A stretch of DNA of 64,000 nucleotides from Allobosea sp. OK403 (GCF_900113835.1 NZ_FOQV01000003.1:62001-126000); one strand, 5' to 3'; shown: positions 7,956 through 16,900, counted from the stretch's first letter. Notes: generated by a model not told the origin, from the letters alone. Translations and numbers: made by a program.

Positions 7956-8945
7956 CTACAGCCACTTCTTCCAGCGGAAGAACAGGTAGGGCAGGATGGC
8001 GAAGACGACCATCATCGCCAGCGCCATCGGGTAGCCATGAGCCCATTCGAGCTCCGGCATCGCCTTGAAGTTCATGCCGTAGATCGAGGCGATCAGGGTC
8101 GGCGGCATCAGCACCACCGCGACGACCGAGAACAGCTTGATGATTTTGTTCTGCTCCAGCCCGACGAGGCCGAGCGTCGCATCGAGCATGAATTGCAGCT
8201 TGCTGGAGATGAAGGTCGCGTGTTCCTCGATCGCCTGGACGTCGCGGATCACTGAGCGCCATTCCGGCGTGATCGCGCTGGCCGATTTCTTGGAACGCTT
8301 GAAATTGGCAGAGAGAAACAAAAGCACGCGCTCCACCGAGACCATGCTCTCGCGCACATTGGAGATGAGGTGCTCGTATTGCCCGATCTTCTGGATCACG
8401 GCCTGATAGGCGCCGCCCTGCTCGACGTCCGAGCTCTTGCCGTCGAAGATCTGCCGCGAGCGGGCGTCGATCCTGTCGCCGACGCCGCGCAGGACCTCGG
8501 CGGCGCGATCGACGATCGCTTCGATCAGCCCTTCCAGCACGGCAGCGGGCTCCATGCCGCAGCCATCCGGCTTGGTCGCGCGGTTGAGGAAGATGCCGAA
8601 GGCACCGGGCTCATCATAGCGCACCGTGACCAGCGCCGCCTCGGTCAGGATGAAGGTGACGTCGGCGAGCTTGGGGACCTCGGTCTCCGACTGGCAGATG
8701 ACCCGCGCCGTCATGTAATGCGCGCCGTTTTCGGTATAGATGATCTCGGAGGGCTCGAGGTCGTGCATCTCCTCGCGCGTCGGGATCGAGATGCCGAGAT
8801 GAGCCTCGATCTTCTTGTCCTCGAGCGAGGTCGGCTTGAGCAGATCGATCCAGACCGCGCCCTTCGGGATCGGCTCGTCCGCCGTCAATGTACGGTGAAC
8901 CAGGCGGTCGCCGTGGTCGGCGCAGATATTGTGGATCAGGAGCAT
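7956..8945 (-). CDS. CorA-family divalent cation transporter
   Basis: A 329-residue member of the CorA/MIT family that moves Mg2+ (or Co2+, Ni2+, Zn2+) across the inner membrane as a pentamer. A long soluble N-terminal alpha/beta and helical region is followed by two C-terminal membrane helices: the first ends in the family signature YGMNF (GMN at 290-292), the second (about 306-323) is followed by the positively charged tail RWKKWL. The periplasmic loop KAMPELEWAHGYP is short and carries the usual acidic residues. Length matches the family. The ATG at 8945 has only a weak ribosome-binding site. Which metal is carried cannot be read from the sequence. Confidence 0.92.
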   Translation of the reverse strand: MLLIHNICADHGDRLVHRTLTADEPIPKGAVWIDLLKPTSLEDKKIEAHLGISIPTREEMHDLEPSEIIYTENGAHYMTARVICQSETEVPKLADVTFILTEAALVTVRYDEPGAFGIFLNRATKPDGCGMEPAAVLEGLIEAIVDRAAEVLRGVGDRIDARSRQIFDGKSSDVEQGGAYQAVIQKIGQYEHLISNVRESMVSVERVLLFLSANFKRSKKSASAITPEWRSVIRDVQAIEEHATFISSKLQFMLDATLGLVGLEQNKIIKLFSVVAVVLMPPTLIASIYGMNFKAMPELEWAHGYPMALAMMVVFAILPYLFFRWKKWL

Positions 8946-9057
8946 GGCAGGCGACTTTCAGCTGCGGCGAGCAAGCCCTTCGCTGCGCCGCAAGAACCCC
9001 AAGCGCTCCGTTATGTCAAACCGATGACAGCCCGCGCGCGTCCCCTCAGATCCCGCC

Positions 9058-9918
9058 TCACATCCCGCCCTTAACGCCCTCGGGCGGCCGGCTCGCGGCC
9101 GGCACGAAGAAGTCCGGCATCAAGGGCACGGAGGGATCGACGCGATAGGGCGTGAAGTCGGTGACGCCCTCAGCTGCCAGGAAGCTGTCGTCGATCAGGA
9201 ACTGGCCGGAGAATTCGCGCGCCGGCTTGCCGAAGATCAGATGGGCGGCGTCGGCGAGGATCTCCGGCGTGCGGCTCGCCTGCACCATCTTGTCGCCGCC
9301 GAGCAGGTTCTGCACCGCCGCGGTCGCGATCGTCGTGCGCGGCCAGAGCGCGTTGACGGCGATGCCCTTCGGCGCGAGCTCGCCGGCGAGGCCGAGCACG
9401 CACAGGCTCATGCCGTATTTGGCGATCGAATAGGCCAGATGCGGCGCGAACCAGCGCATCGCCAGGTCGAGCGGCGGCGAGAGCATCAGGATATGCGGGT
9501 TTTCCGCCTTCTCCAGATGGGGAATCGCGTATTTCGAAACCATGAAGGTGCCGCGCGTGTTGATCTGCTGCATCAGATCGAAGCGCTTCATGTCGGTCAT
9601 CTGAGTGTTGGTCAGCGAGATCGCGCTGGCATTGTTCACGACGATGTCGATGCCGCCGAAGCGCTCTGCCGTCTTGGCGATGGCCCCGGCCACGCTCGCC
9701 TCGTCGCGGACATCGACCATCAGCGGCAGGCATTGCCCGCCGGCCGCCTCGATCTCGGCGGCGGCGGTATAGATCGTGCCCGCGAGCTTGGGATGCGGCT
9801 CGGCCGTCTTGGCGGCAATGGTGACATTGGCGCCGTCGCGCGCGGCCTTGAGCGCTATGGCGAGCCCGATGCCGCGCGAGCCGCCGGTGATGAACAGCGT
9901 CTTGTTCTTGAGCGACAT
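9058..9918 (-). CDS. SDR family oxidoreductase (HSDL2-like)
   Basis: A 286-residue short-chain dehydrogenase/reductase. TGGSRGIG (11-18) is the NAD(P)-binding turn, NNAS lies at 95-98, S147 and the Y163-x3-K167 pair form the catalytic set. PPLDLAMRWFAPHLAYSIAK resembles the hydroxysteroid dehydrogenase-like 2 (HSDL2) subgroup, which is often tied to fatty-acyl metabolism. The ATG at 9918 follows GGGAGG. It is the third gene of a same-strand set with another SDR 12 bases upstream and an acyl-CoA dehydrogenase, so it likely reduces or oxidises an acyl-chain intermediate. The substrate is not known. Confidence 0.9.
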   Translation of the reverse strand: MSLKNKTLFITGGSRGIGLAIALKAARDGANVTIAAKTAEPHPKLAGTIYTAAAEIEAAGGQCLPLMVDVRDEASVAGAIAKTAERFGGIDIVVNNASAISLTNTQMTDMKRFDLMQQINTRGTFMVSKYAIPHLEKAENPHILMLSPPLDLAMRWFAPHLAYSIAKYGMSLCVLGLAGELAPKGIAVNALWPRTTIATAAVQNLLGGDKMVQASRTPEILADAAHLIFGKPAREFSGQFLIDDSFLAAEGVTDFTPYRVDPSVPLMPDFFVPAASRPPEGVKGGM

Positions 9919-9930
9919 GACTGACCTCCC

Positions 9931-10782
9931 TCAGGCTGGAATGGTGAAGCGGCCCGGCTGCGTGCCGTCCCTATCGGTGAAGCCATAGGCGCGAGCGAGA
10001 TCGGCGACATGCAGCACCTGGCCGGCATGGCGGGCGACATCGGGATCCGCGGCAAGCGCCGCGACCGCGCGGCCGGCATAAAGCGGGCTCTCGGTCGTCT
10101 CCTCCGCCATGCCGGCATCGGTGACGCGCTCGGTCAGGACATGGCCGGGAGACAGCCCAAGCGCCGTGACGCCGAAAGGCTTGAGCTCCTCAGCCATCGC
10201 CAGGGTCAGGCGGTTCATGGCCGTCTTGGCGAGATCGTAGAAGACATCGCCGAGATAGCCGCCGGCCGTATCGAAGCTGACCGTAACGATCAGGCCATTG
10301 CGCATCTGCACCATGGCGGGCGCGACCGCCCGCGCCAGCAGCAACTGCGCATAGACGCCGCTCTCGAAATTCTGGCCGAGCCTTGCCGCCGGCCTGCGCC
10401 AGAACGGCGCGCCGAATTGCGAGCCATCGGGATAGCGCTCGCCATCATAGCCCTCATTGCCGCCCCAGACGGCATCGACGACGCAATCGAGCCGGCCGAA
10501 GCGGCGCAAGGCCCAGGAGACCAGCATATCGACCTCGCGCTCCTGCGTGTGGTCGCAGCGATAGGGATGACCCTTGCCGCCGGCGGCCTCGACCTCGCGC
10601 GCCGTATCCTCGAAGGTCTCCTGACGCTGGTCGGTGCGGGGACCCGCCTCGCTCGAACGCCCGGTGACGATGACGGTCGCGCCGGCTTCGCCCAGCGCTT
10701 TGGCAATGCCGCGCCCAAGCCCGCGCGAGGCGCCCGCGACGAGGCAGATGCGGCCTGCGAGCGCGCGCGGGGCTTCGCTCAC
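9931..10782 (-). CDS. SDR family oxidoreductase (DHRS1-like)
   Basis: A 283-residue short-chain dehydrogenase/reductase with the nucleotide-binding GASRGLG (17-23), catalytic S169 and the Y182-x3-K186 pair (YDLAK). A long insertion around residues 105-140 (GGNEGYDGERYPDG and onward) matches the DHRS1-like subgroup rather than FabG. Its start overlaps the stop of the acyl-CoA dehydrogenase gene by four bases (10779-10782), which implies translational coupling, and the next SDR follows after 12 bases. The context points to oxidation of an acyl or short-chain hydroxy compound; specificity is unknown. Confidence 0.88.
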   Translation of the reverse strand: MSEAPRALAGRICLVAGASRGLGRGIAKALGEAGATVIVTGRSSEAGPRTDQRQETFEDTAREVEAAGGKGHPYRCDHTQEREVDMLVSWALRRFGRLDCVVDAVWGGNEGYDGERYPDGSQFGAPFWRRPAARLGQNFESGVYAQLLLARAVAPAMVQMRNGLIVTVSFDTAGGYLGDVFYDLAKTAMNRLTLAMAEELKPFGVTALGLSPGHVLTERVTDAGMAEETTESPLYAGRAVAALAADPDVARHAGQVLHVADLARAYGFTDRDGTQPGRFTIPA

Positions 10783-12554
10783 GCCGCGAAGACCGCGTCG
10801 GCGTCCGCGACCGCGCCGGCGCCTTCCGTCACCGCGAGTTCCAGCGCCGGGGCCTCGGTGACGACATGCTCGGCGAAGAAACGGGCCGTGGCGAGCGCCG
10901 CCGCGCCATTGTCCTCGGCGCGCATGGCGAGCGCCTTCCTGGCGAGGCCGGTGCCGCCCTGCGCCAAGGCGAAGAGCTTGAGATAGGGCGTCGCGCCGGC
11001 GAGCGCCTCGCTCGGCTTGGCGCCCATCGTCGCCAGCATCCAGTCGGTGGCGCGCTCCAGGGAATCGATGGCGGCCTTCAGGCGGGCTGCGGTATGGCCG
11101 AAGCCCGGCGTGTTGGCGCCCTCGACCTTGCCGACCACGCCGCGCATCTCGCTGATCAGCGCCTTGACCGCCTCGCCGCCGGAAAGTGGCAGCTTGCGCA
11201 GCACGAGGTCGATCGCCTGGATGCCGTTGGTGCCCTCATAGATCGTGCAGATGCGGGCGTCGCGCAGATGCTGGGCTGCGCCGGTCTCCTCGATGAAGCC
11301 CATGCCGCCATGGATCTGCACGCCGGTCGAAGCGACATCGATGCCGATATCGGTGGCATAGGCCTTGGCGACGGGGGTGAGGATCGCGGCGCGCTCGCTG
11401 GCGGCCTTGCGCCTGGCCTCGTCGGTCTCGCGATGGCTGCGGTCGAGCGCGGCGGCGACCATGTATGAGATGGCGCGGGCGGCTTGCGTCTTGGCGCGCA
11501 TGTCCATGAGCATGCGGCGCACATCGGGATGCACGATGATAGGGCTCATGGCCGAGCCTTTGGGCGCGTCGAGCGCCGTGCCCTGGCGGCGCTCCCCGGC
11601 GAAGGCGAGCGCCTGCTGATAGGCGCGCTCGGCAATGGCGACGCCCTGCAGCGCGACGTTGAGGCGGGCGTTGTTCATCATCGTGAACATGCAGGCGAGG
11701 CCGCGATTCTCCTCGCCGATCAGCCAGCCGATCGCGCCGCCATTGTCGCCATAGGCCATGGAGCAGGTCGGCGAGGCGTGGATGCCGAGCTTGTGCTCGA
11801 TGCCGGAGCAGCGCAGGTCGTTATGGGCGCCGAGCGTTCCGTCGGCATTGACGAGGTATTTCGGCACCAGGAAAAGCGAGATGCCGCGCGTGCCGGGAGG
11901 GGCGTCGGGCAGGCGCGCGAGGACGAGATGGATGATGTTCTCCGTCATCCCGTGCTCGCCATAGGTGATGAAGATCTTCTGGCCGGTGATGCGGTAGGTG
12001 CCGTCGCCGGCGCGCTCGGCCTTGGAGCGCAGCGCATTCAGATCGGAGCCCGCCTGCGGCTCGGTCAGGTTCATCGTGCCCATCCACTCGCCTGAGACGA
12101 GCTTGGCCAGATAGGTCTTCTTGAGATGCTCCGAGCCATGGGCGTGAACGGCCTCGATCGCGCCGATCGTCAGCAGCGGCCCGAGCGCGAAAGCGAGTGA
12201 GGCCGAGTTCCACATCTCGGTGCAGGCCGATTGCAGCAGCGTTGGCAGGGCCTGGCCGCCATAGATCTCCGGGCCCGGAAGTGCGTTCCAGCCGGCCTCG
12301 GCCCAGGCCTTGTAGGCTTCCTTCCAGCCCGGCGGCGTGGTGACGACGCCGTCCTTCAGGGTCGAGCCATGGGTGTCGCCGATCCGGTTGAGCGGGGCGA
12401 TCACGTCTCCGGCGAATTTCGCCGCCTCCTCCAGCACGGCATCGGTGAGGCCGCCGTCGAGCTCCGGCGCGAGCCCCTCCGCGATCAGCCCGTCGAGGCC
12501 GGCGACATGGCGCAAGGTGGCGATGATGTCCTCGACCGGGGCGCGGTAGCTCAT
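10779..12554 (-). CDS. Acyl-CoA dehydrogenase (DmdC/AcdA-like, about 590 aa)
   Basis: A 591-residue FAD-dependent acyl-CoA dehydrogenase that introduces an alpha,beta double bond into an acyl-CoA thioester. It belongs to the long subgroup (about 590-600 residues) that includes 3-methylmercaptopropionyl-CoA dehydrogenase DmdC. Visible signatures include NLTEPQAGSDLNALR, KIFITYGEHG, EHKLGIHASPTC and, near the C-terminal third, YEGTNGIQAIDLVLRKL, which carries the usual catalytic Glu region. A C-terminal extension beyond ordinary ACADs is present. The ATG at 12554 has an AGGGAGA site. It is the first gene of a coupled set with two SDR genes. A palindrome at 12702-12715 in the divergent promoter region may control it. 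The substrate chain is unknown. Confidence 0.92.
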   Translation of the reverse strand: MSYRAPVEDIIATLRHVAGLDGLIAEGLAPELDGGLTDAVLEEAAKFAGDVIAPLNRIGDTHGSTLKDGVVTTPPGWKEAYKAWAEAGWNALPGPEIYGGQALPTLLQSACTEMWNSASLAFALGPLLTIGAIEAVHAHGSEHLKKTYLAKLVSGEWMGTMNLTEPQAGSDLNALRSKAERAGDGTYRITGQKIFITYGEHGMTENIIHLVLARLPDAPPGTRGISLFLVPKYLVNADGTLGAHNDLRCSGIEHKLGIHASPTCSMAYGDNGGAIGWLIGEENRGLACMFTMMNNARLNVALQGVAIAERAYQQALAFAGERRQGTALDAPKGSAMSPIIVHPDVRRMLMDMRAKTQAARAISYMVAAALDRSHRETDEARRKAASERAAILTPVAKAYATDIGIDVASTGVQIHGGMGFIEETGAAQHLRDARICTIYEGTNGIQAIDLVLRKLPLSGGEAVKALISEMRGVVGKVEGANTPGFGHTAARLKAAIDSLERATDWMLATMGAKPSEALAGATPYLKLFALAQGGTGLARKALAMRAEDNGAAALATARFFAEHVVTEAPALELAVTEGAGAVADADAVFAA

Positions 12555-12701
12555 GAAATTCTCCCTGGAAGCCCGCATATCCTGCCTGATCGGCGGATGA
12601 GGGTCTGCTTTTGACGTTGCCGCGATGTTAGCGAGGAACTATCCCCGACGCCACGCGCGAGCTTCGTCACGCGTCCACATCCGTAGCCTGTTGCGAATAT
12701 A

Positions 12702-12715
12702 GTTTATATCTAAAC
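12702..12715. promoter_or_regulatory. Candidate operator GTTTATATCTAAAC
   Basis: A 14-base inverted repeat, GTTTA-TATC-TAAAC, lies in the 176-base region between the divergently transcribed acyl-CoA dehydrogenase and tsaC/sua5 genes, and is the most AT-rich stretch there. It is of a size and symmetry used by MarR- or TetR-type repressors. No such regulator gene lies adjacent, so the assignment is inference only. Confidence 0.4.
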
Positions 12716-12730
12716 CATCAGAGGTCAATC

Positions 12731-13708
12731 GTGCCCGATCAACGCGTCACGCAGCGGCTGGACGACAGCAAGGCCGGCATCGCCTCCGCCGCCGCATTGC
12801 TGCGCGCGGGCAAGCTCGTCGCGCTGCCGACGGAGACGGTCTACGGGCTGGCGGCGGACGCAACCTCAGGCACGGCGGTCGCCGGCATCTACGCGGCCAA
12901 GGAGCGGCCGAGCTTCAACCCGCTGATCGCGCATCTGCCCGACCTCGCTGCCGCCCAGCGGCAGGGCCTGTTCGACGCCAACGCGTTGGCGCTGGCGCGC
13001 GCCTTCTGGCCGGGGCCCCTGACGCTGGTGGTGCCGGTCTCAAGCGGCTGCAGTGTCAGCGAGCTGGCGCGGGCGGGGCTTGCGACGGTGGCGCTGCGCG
13101 TGCCGTCCCACCCCGTAGCGCGGGCGATCCTGCAAGCAGCGGGGCGGCCGATCGCCGCCCCCTCCGCCAACCGCTCCGGCCGGGTCAGCGCCACCAGCGC
13201 AGCGCACGTGCTGGCCGATCTCGACGGGCGCATCGATGCGGTGCTCGATGCCGGCCCGACCAAAGTCGGCGTCGAATCGACGATCGTCGCCTGCCTCGAT
13301 GGCGCGCCGCGCCTGCTGCGTCCCGGCGGCGTGCCGAGCGCCGCGATCGAGGGCGTGATCGGACGCTCGCTCGTGCTTGCCGGCGAATCCGGGGTCGCGC
13401 CGATCTCGCCGGGTCTGCTGGCCTCGCATTACGCCCCGGCAGCCGGCGTCAGGCTCGACGCGGAAGGGCCGCGCGACGGCGAGGCCTGGCTCGGCTTCGG
13501 GCCTGAGCCGACCACGCTGTCGCCTGCGACGCTCCAGCTCAATCTCAGCCCGACTGGCGATCTCCTGGAGGCTGCAGCGAACCTCTTCGGCTATCTGCGC
13601 CAGCTCGACATGGCCGCGCCGGCGACCATCGCCGTCGCGGCGATCCCGATGCATGGGCTGGGCGAGGCAATCAACGACCGCTTGCGGCGAGCCGCCGCGC
13701 CGCGCTGA
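12731..13708 (+). CDS. L-threonylcarbamoyladenylate synthase (TsaC/Sua5 family)
   Basis: A 325-residue Sua5-type enzyme: an N-terminal YrdC domain (about 15-205) and a C-terminal Sua5 domain. It makes threonylcarbamoyl-AMP from threonine, bicarbonate and ATP for the t6A37 modification of ANN-decoding tRNAs. Signatures are LPTETVYGLAADAT, the KERPSFNPLIAH loop, FWPGPLTLV, APSANRSGRVSAT and ESTIVACLDG. SPGLLASHYAP is the linker motif that closes the active site in Sua5. Translation starts at GTG 12731, preceded by GAGGT. The usual partner tsaD is not in the window. Confidence 0.92.
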   Translation: MPDQRVTQRLDDSKAGIASAAALLRAGKLVALPTETVYGLAADATSGTAVAGIYAAKERPSFNPLIAHLPDLAAAQRQGLFDANALALARAFWPGPLTLVVPVSSGCSVSELARAGLATVALRVPSHPVARAILQAAGRPIAAPSANRSGRVSATSAAHVLADLDGRIDAVLDAGPTKVGVESTIVACLDGAPRLLRPGGVPSAAIEGVIGRSLVLAGESGVAPISPGLLASHYAPAAGVRLDAEGPRDGEAWLGFGPEPTTLSPATLQLNLSPTGDLLEAAANLFGYLRQLDMAAPATIAVAAIPMHGLGEAINDRLRRAAAPR

Positions 13709-13781
13709 AGTCGGCAAGCGCCATCTTGCAATTCTGCAAGATATCAGCTTGAGTTCCCGGCTCCAATGGGACAGGCCGCCA

Positions 13782-14687
13782 ATGAATTCCAATCTCGCCT
13801 GGGACGATTTCCGCCTGATCAAGGCGATCGCCGACCATGACGGGCTGACGGGCGCGGCGAACGCGCTCGGCGTCAACCACTCCACGGTTTTTCGCCGCCT
13901 CGGCCAGATCGAGGAGCAGCTCGGCCTGCCTTTGTTCGAGCGCCGCAAGACCGGCTATGTCGCGACCGTCGCCGGCACCGAGATGGCGGCGTTGGCCAAC
14001 CGCATGGACGAGGACGTCACCGCCTTCGGCCTGCGCCTGGCCGGGCGCGATGTCGCGCCCTCCGGCGAGGTGCGCGTGACCACGACCGACACGCTCTATC
14101 TCAACGTCCTGCTGCCGATCTTCGCCGCCTTCCGCCTGGCGCATCCGCTGATCCGCCTCGACATCGTCGTCGGCAACCAGACGCTGAACCTGTCGAAGCG
14201 CGATGCCGATGTCGCGATCCGCGCCAATGACTCGCCGGGCGAGACCCTGGTCGGGCGCCGGCTCGCGACCCTGAACTGGGCGATCTACGGCCGCGCCGAA
14301 GACGGGCTGACGCCGGCAGAGGAGGCCGATCCGAAAGCGCTCTTCCAGCGCGACTGGGTCGCGCTCGGCGACCAGCTCGGCTATGTGAAGGCTGCCCGTT
14401 ATGTCCGCGAGCGGGTCGCGCCCGAGCGGATCGCGCTGAGGAGCTCGGCCGTGCTGGGCATGACCGAGGCGGTCGAGCAGGGCCTCGGCATCGGCCCCCT
14501 GCCCTGCTTCATCGCCGACCAGCGGCCGGGCCTGGTCCGCTTGATGCCGCCCGACCCGGAATTCTCCACCGGCCTGTGGATCCTGACCCATCCCGACATC
14601 CGGCACGCGCCAAGGGTGCGCGCCTTCATGGATTTCTGCGGCAATGAACTGGCCAAGAAACGCGGGCTGATCGAGGGGATGGGCTGA
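13782..14687 (+). CDS. LysR-family transcriptional regulator
   Basis: A 301-residue LysR-type regulator. The N-terminal winged helix-turn-helix (about 5-62) shows DFRLIKAIADHDGLTGAANA followed by NHSTVFRRLGQIEEQLG, and the rest is a periplasmic-binding-protein-like effector domain (about 90-290). The frame is open further upstream, but the ATG at 13782 begins the conserved HTH and comes after the end of the tsaC gene, 73 bases earlier. Members of this subgroup regulate single nearby genes, but the neighbours here (tsaC, an isonitrile-hydratase-like gene) do not identify the target, and no effector can be inferred. Confidence 0.9.
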   Translation: MNSNLAWDDFRLIKAIADHDGLTGAANALGVNHSTVFRRLGQIEEQLGLPLFERRKTGYVATVAGTEMAALANRMDEDVTAFGLRLAGRDVAPSGEVRVTTTDTLYLNVLLPIFAAFRLAHPLIRLDIVVGNQTLNLSKRDADVAIRANDSPGETLVGRRLATLNWAIYGRAEDGLTPAEEADPKALFQRDWVALGDQLGYVKAARYVRERVAPERIALRSSAVLGMTEAVEQGLGIGPLPCFIADQRPGLVRLMPPDPEFSTGLWILTHPDIRHAPRVRAFMDFCGNELAKKRGLIEGMG

Positions 14688-14746
14688 GGAGCGCGGTTTC
14701 GTTTGCGCCCGATCACTGGCCGTTTTAACTTGGCGTCGCTCGCGCA

Positions 14747-14857
14747 AGAGCAGGATGCGAAAAAGTGGAAACCGGTTTTTCGCATCCTGCTCTAACTCTT
14801 AGATGAGAGACGGATTCAGATTCCAGATGGGATCACACAGTGATCTCATCTGGAATC
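14747..14857. repeat. Two-hairpin dispersed element (REP-C, copy 1)
   Basis: The first hairpin spans 14747-14793: perfect 18-base arms AGAGCAGGATGCGAAAAA and its complement around the 11-base centre GTGGAAACCGG. The second spans 14819-14857: arms of 18 bases (GATTCCAGATGGGATCAC and its partner, 17 of 18 pairing) around ACA. The same two-part order recurs at about 59387-59510. Related first hairpins are at 37032-37080, 40597-40643 and 51800-51853. Confidence 0.85.
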
Positions 14858-14953
14858 ATCCGGCTCTTGCGCTGCAAGGTGGGCCACCACCGGGGAGCGC
14901 GAGCCTCGCTGCCGCGCGCCTGGGCCTTCTCATCCCCTTCCGGAGACGCCCCC

Positions 14954-15628
14954 ATGCATGTCGTGATGCTGCTCTATCCCCGCCTGACCCAGCTCGATCT
15001 GACCGGCCCCTTCGAGGTCTTCACCCGTTTCCGCGAGCTCGAACTGCATCTGGTCTGGAAGACGGCCGACCCGGTCAAGGACGGCGGCGGCCTGGCGATC
15101 CTGCCGAGCACGACCTTCGCGGCCTGCCCGCAGGCCGACATCCTGTTCGTGCCCGGCGGCCCCGGCCAGGCCGCGCTGATGGAGGATGAGGAGACGCTCG
15201 CCTTCCTGCGCCGGCAGGCCGCCTCGGCGCGCTATGTCACCTCGGTCTGCACCGGCTCGCTGGTCCTGGGCGCGGCCGGCCTGCTCAGGGGCTACCGCGC
15301 CACCTGCCATTGGCTCTCGCTGCCGCAGCTCGGCTTGTTCGGCGTCGAGCCGGTGGCGGAGCGCGTCGTTCGCGACCGCAACCGCGTCACCGGTGCGGGC
15401 GTGACCTCGGGCATCGATTTCGCGCTCAGCCTGATGGCCGATATCTTCGGCGAGGAGCGCGCCCGCAAGGTCCAGCTCCAGATGGAATACGACCCGCAGC
15501 CACCCTTCCCCGGCGGCTCGCCGGCGAGCGCGTCGGGCGATCTGGTCGCCGCCGTGACGCAGGACGCGGCGAAGTTCCAGAGCGAGCGCGAACAGATCGC
15601 GCGGCGCGCCGCTGCCGCCCTGGGCTGA
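14954..15628 (+). CDS. DJ-1/PfpI family protein, isonitrile hydratase-like
   Basis: A 224-residue cytoplasmic protein of the DJ-1/ThiJ/PfpI superfamily. The nucleophile-elbow cysteine is C99 in TSVCTGSLVLGAAGLL, and the early LDLTGPFEVF stretch together with the YRATCHW motif after the elbow resembles Pseudomonas isonitrile hydratase (InhA), which hydrates isonitriles to N-substituted formamides. Length (about 228 in that family) agrees. The ATG at 14954 begins the fold; an open frame upstream runs through a repeat element and is not coding. The activity is inferred by family; related proteins include transcriptional regulators and glyoxalases, but no AraC domain is attached here. Confidence 0.85.
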   Translation: MHVVMLLYPRLTQLDLTGPFEVFTRFRELELHLVWKTADPVKDGGGLAILPSTTFAACPQADILFVPGGPGQAALMEDEETLAFLRRQAASARYVTSVCTGSLVLGAAGLLRGYRATCHWLSLPQLGLFGVEPVAERVVRDRNRVTGAGVTSGIDFALSLMADIFGEERARKVQLQMEYDPQPPFPGGSPASASGDLVAAVTQDAAKFQSEREQIARRAAAALG

Positions 15629-15710
15629 TCCAGAGCCTTGCTACGAAAATGCGGGTGCCGGTTTCTCGCGCGGGCAACGCTCCGGAGGGTGGTTTTGACC
15701 TGAACCACAC

Positions 15711-15799
15711 CGTCATTGCGAGGAGCAAAGCGACGAAGCAATCCAGGAGCGACAGAGCTCGACGTCCCCCTGGATTGCTTCGCTGCGCTCGCAATGACG
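15711..15799. repeat. REP-A palindrome, copy 2
   Basis: The ends CGTCATTGCGAG and CTCGCAATGACG pair as in the copy at 2562-2642, with GAAGCAATCCAGG and CCTGGATTGCTTC forming the inner arms around a GC-rich loop. The arms are broken by a small insertion on the left. It lies in the short gap between two converging genes. Confidence 0.85.
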
Positions 15800-15815
15800 G
15801 TTAATGCCTAGGCTT

Positions 15816-16802
15816 TCACCCCACCTCGACCACGACCCGCCCGCGCACCTTGCCCTCGATGATCGCCTTACCCGTTTCGATCACGCTCTCCAGCGGGATC
15901 GTCGTGGTGATCTTCGCCAGCGCGTCGCGGTCGAGGTCGGTTGCCAGCCTTGCCCAAGCCTCGAGCCGGCGCGGTTTCGGGCACATCACCGAATCGACAC
16001 CGAGCAAAGCGACGCCGCGCAGGATGAAGGGCATGACGGATGTCGGCAGGTCCATGCCCTGCGCCAACCCGCAAGCGGCGATGGCGCCGCCATATCTGGT
16101 CATCGACAGCAGATTGGCGAGGGTTTGCGAACCGACAGCGTCGACACCGGCAATCCAGCGCTCCTTGCCGAGCGGGCGGCCGGGCGCGGAGAGTTCGTTG
16201 CGGTCGATGATCTCGGCCGCGCCCAGGCTCTTCAGATAATCCGCCTCCTCGGGCCTGCCGGTCGAGGCGATGACATGCCAGCCGGCCTTGGCAAGCAGCG
16301 CGGTCGCGACCGAGCCGACGCCACCGGCAGCGCCCGTCACCACGACCGGACCGTCTGCCGGTTTCAGGCCATGCTTCTCCAGCGCCAGCACGCAGAGCAT
16401 CGCGGTGTAGCCGGCAGTGCCGATCGCCATCGCCTCACCCGGGTTCATGCCGGGCGGGAGCGGCACCAGCCAATCGCCCTTGACCCGGCTCTTCTGGGCA
16501 TAGGCGCCCAGATGCGTCTCGCCCGTGCCCCAGCCATTCAGGATGACGAGGTCGCCCGGCTTGAAATTGGGATGGTCGGAGGTCTCGACACGGCCGGCAA
16601 AGTCGATGCCGGGGATCATCGGCCAGCGCCGCACCACCGGGGCCTTGCCGGTGATGGCGAGGCCGTCCTTGTAGTTCACCGTGGAATGGGTGACGCGGAC
16701 GGTGACATCGCCCTCCATCAGATCGCTCTCGGCGAAATCGGTGAAGGCGAGGTTGGGCCCGGTCTCGCCCTTGGTCGCGACAAGGGCCTTGAACGTGGTC
16801 AT
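15816..16802 (-). CDS. acuI: AcuI/YhdH-type acrylyl-CoA reductase (MDR family)
   Basis: A 328-residue medium-chain dehydrogenase/reductase without zinc-binding residues, of the YhdH/AcuI group. AcuI reduces the toxic intermediate acrylyl-CoA to propionyl-CoA with NADPH. Signatures are [24 protein letters not shown], the nucleotide-binding [17 protein letters not shown], and [10 protein letters not shown]. Length and layout match AcuI (about 330). The ATG at 16802 is preceded by GGAG. A DmdC-like acyl-CoA dehydrogenase elsewhere in this window (10779-12554) would suit acrylyl-CoA or methylmercaptopropionate metabolism, but the two are not in one operon. The substrate is a family-based inference. 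Confidence 0.85.
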   Translation of the reverse strand: MTTFKALVATKGETGPNLAFTDFAESDLMEGDVTVRVTHSTVNYKDGLAITGKAPVVRRWPMIPGIDFAGRVETSDHPNFKPGDLVILNGWGTGETHLGAYAQKSRVKGDWLVPLPPGMNPGEAMAIGTAGYTAMLCVLALEKHGLKPADGPVVVTGAAGGVGSVATALLAKAGWHVIASTGRPEEADYLKSLGAAEIIDRNELSAPGRPLGKERWIAGVDAVGSQTLANLLSMTRYGGAIAACGLAQGMDLPTSVMPFILRGVALLGVDSVMCPKPRRLEAWARLATDLDRDALAKITTTIPLESVIETGKAIIEGKVRGRVVVEVG

Positions 16803-16818
16803 GCGGCGTCTCCGGTGA

Positions 16819-16900
16819 CGTCATTGCGAGCGAAGCGAAGCAATCCAGGGGGCGTAGAGCGCGGCCGCTCCTGGATTGCTTCGCTTCGCTCGCAATGACG
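16819..16900. repeat. REP-A palindrome, copy 3
   Basis: The arms CGTCATTGCGAGCGAAGCGA and the exact complement at 16881-16900, with inner AGCAATCCAGG/CCTGGATTGCT, surround a loop containing GCGGCCGC. Compared with copy 1, the left arm has GAAGCG where copy 1 has GCAGCG, and the right arm carries the matching change, so pairing is preserved. It lies between two same-strand genes. Confidence 0.85.
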
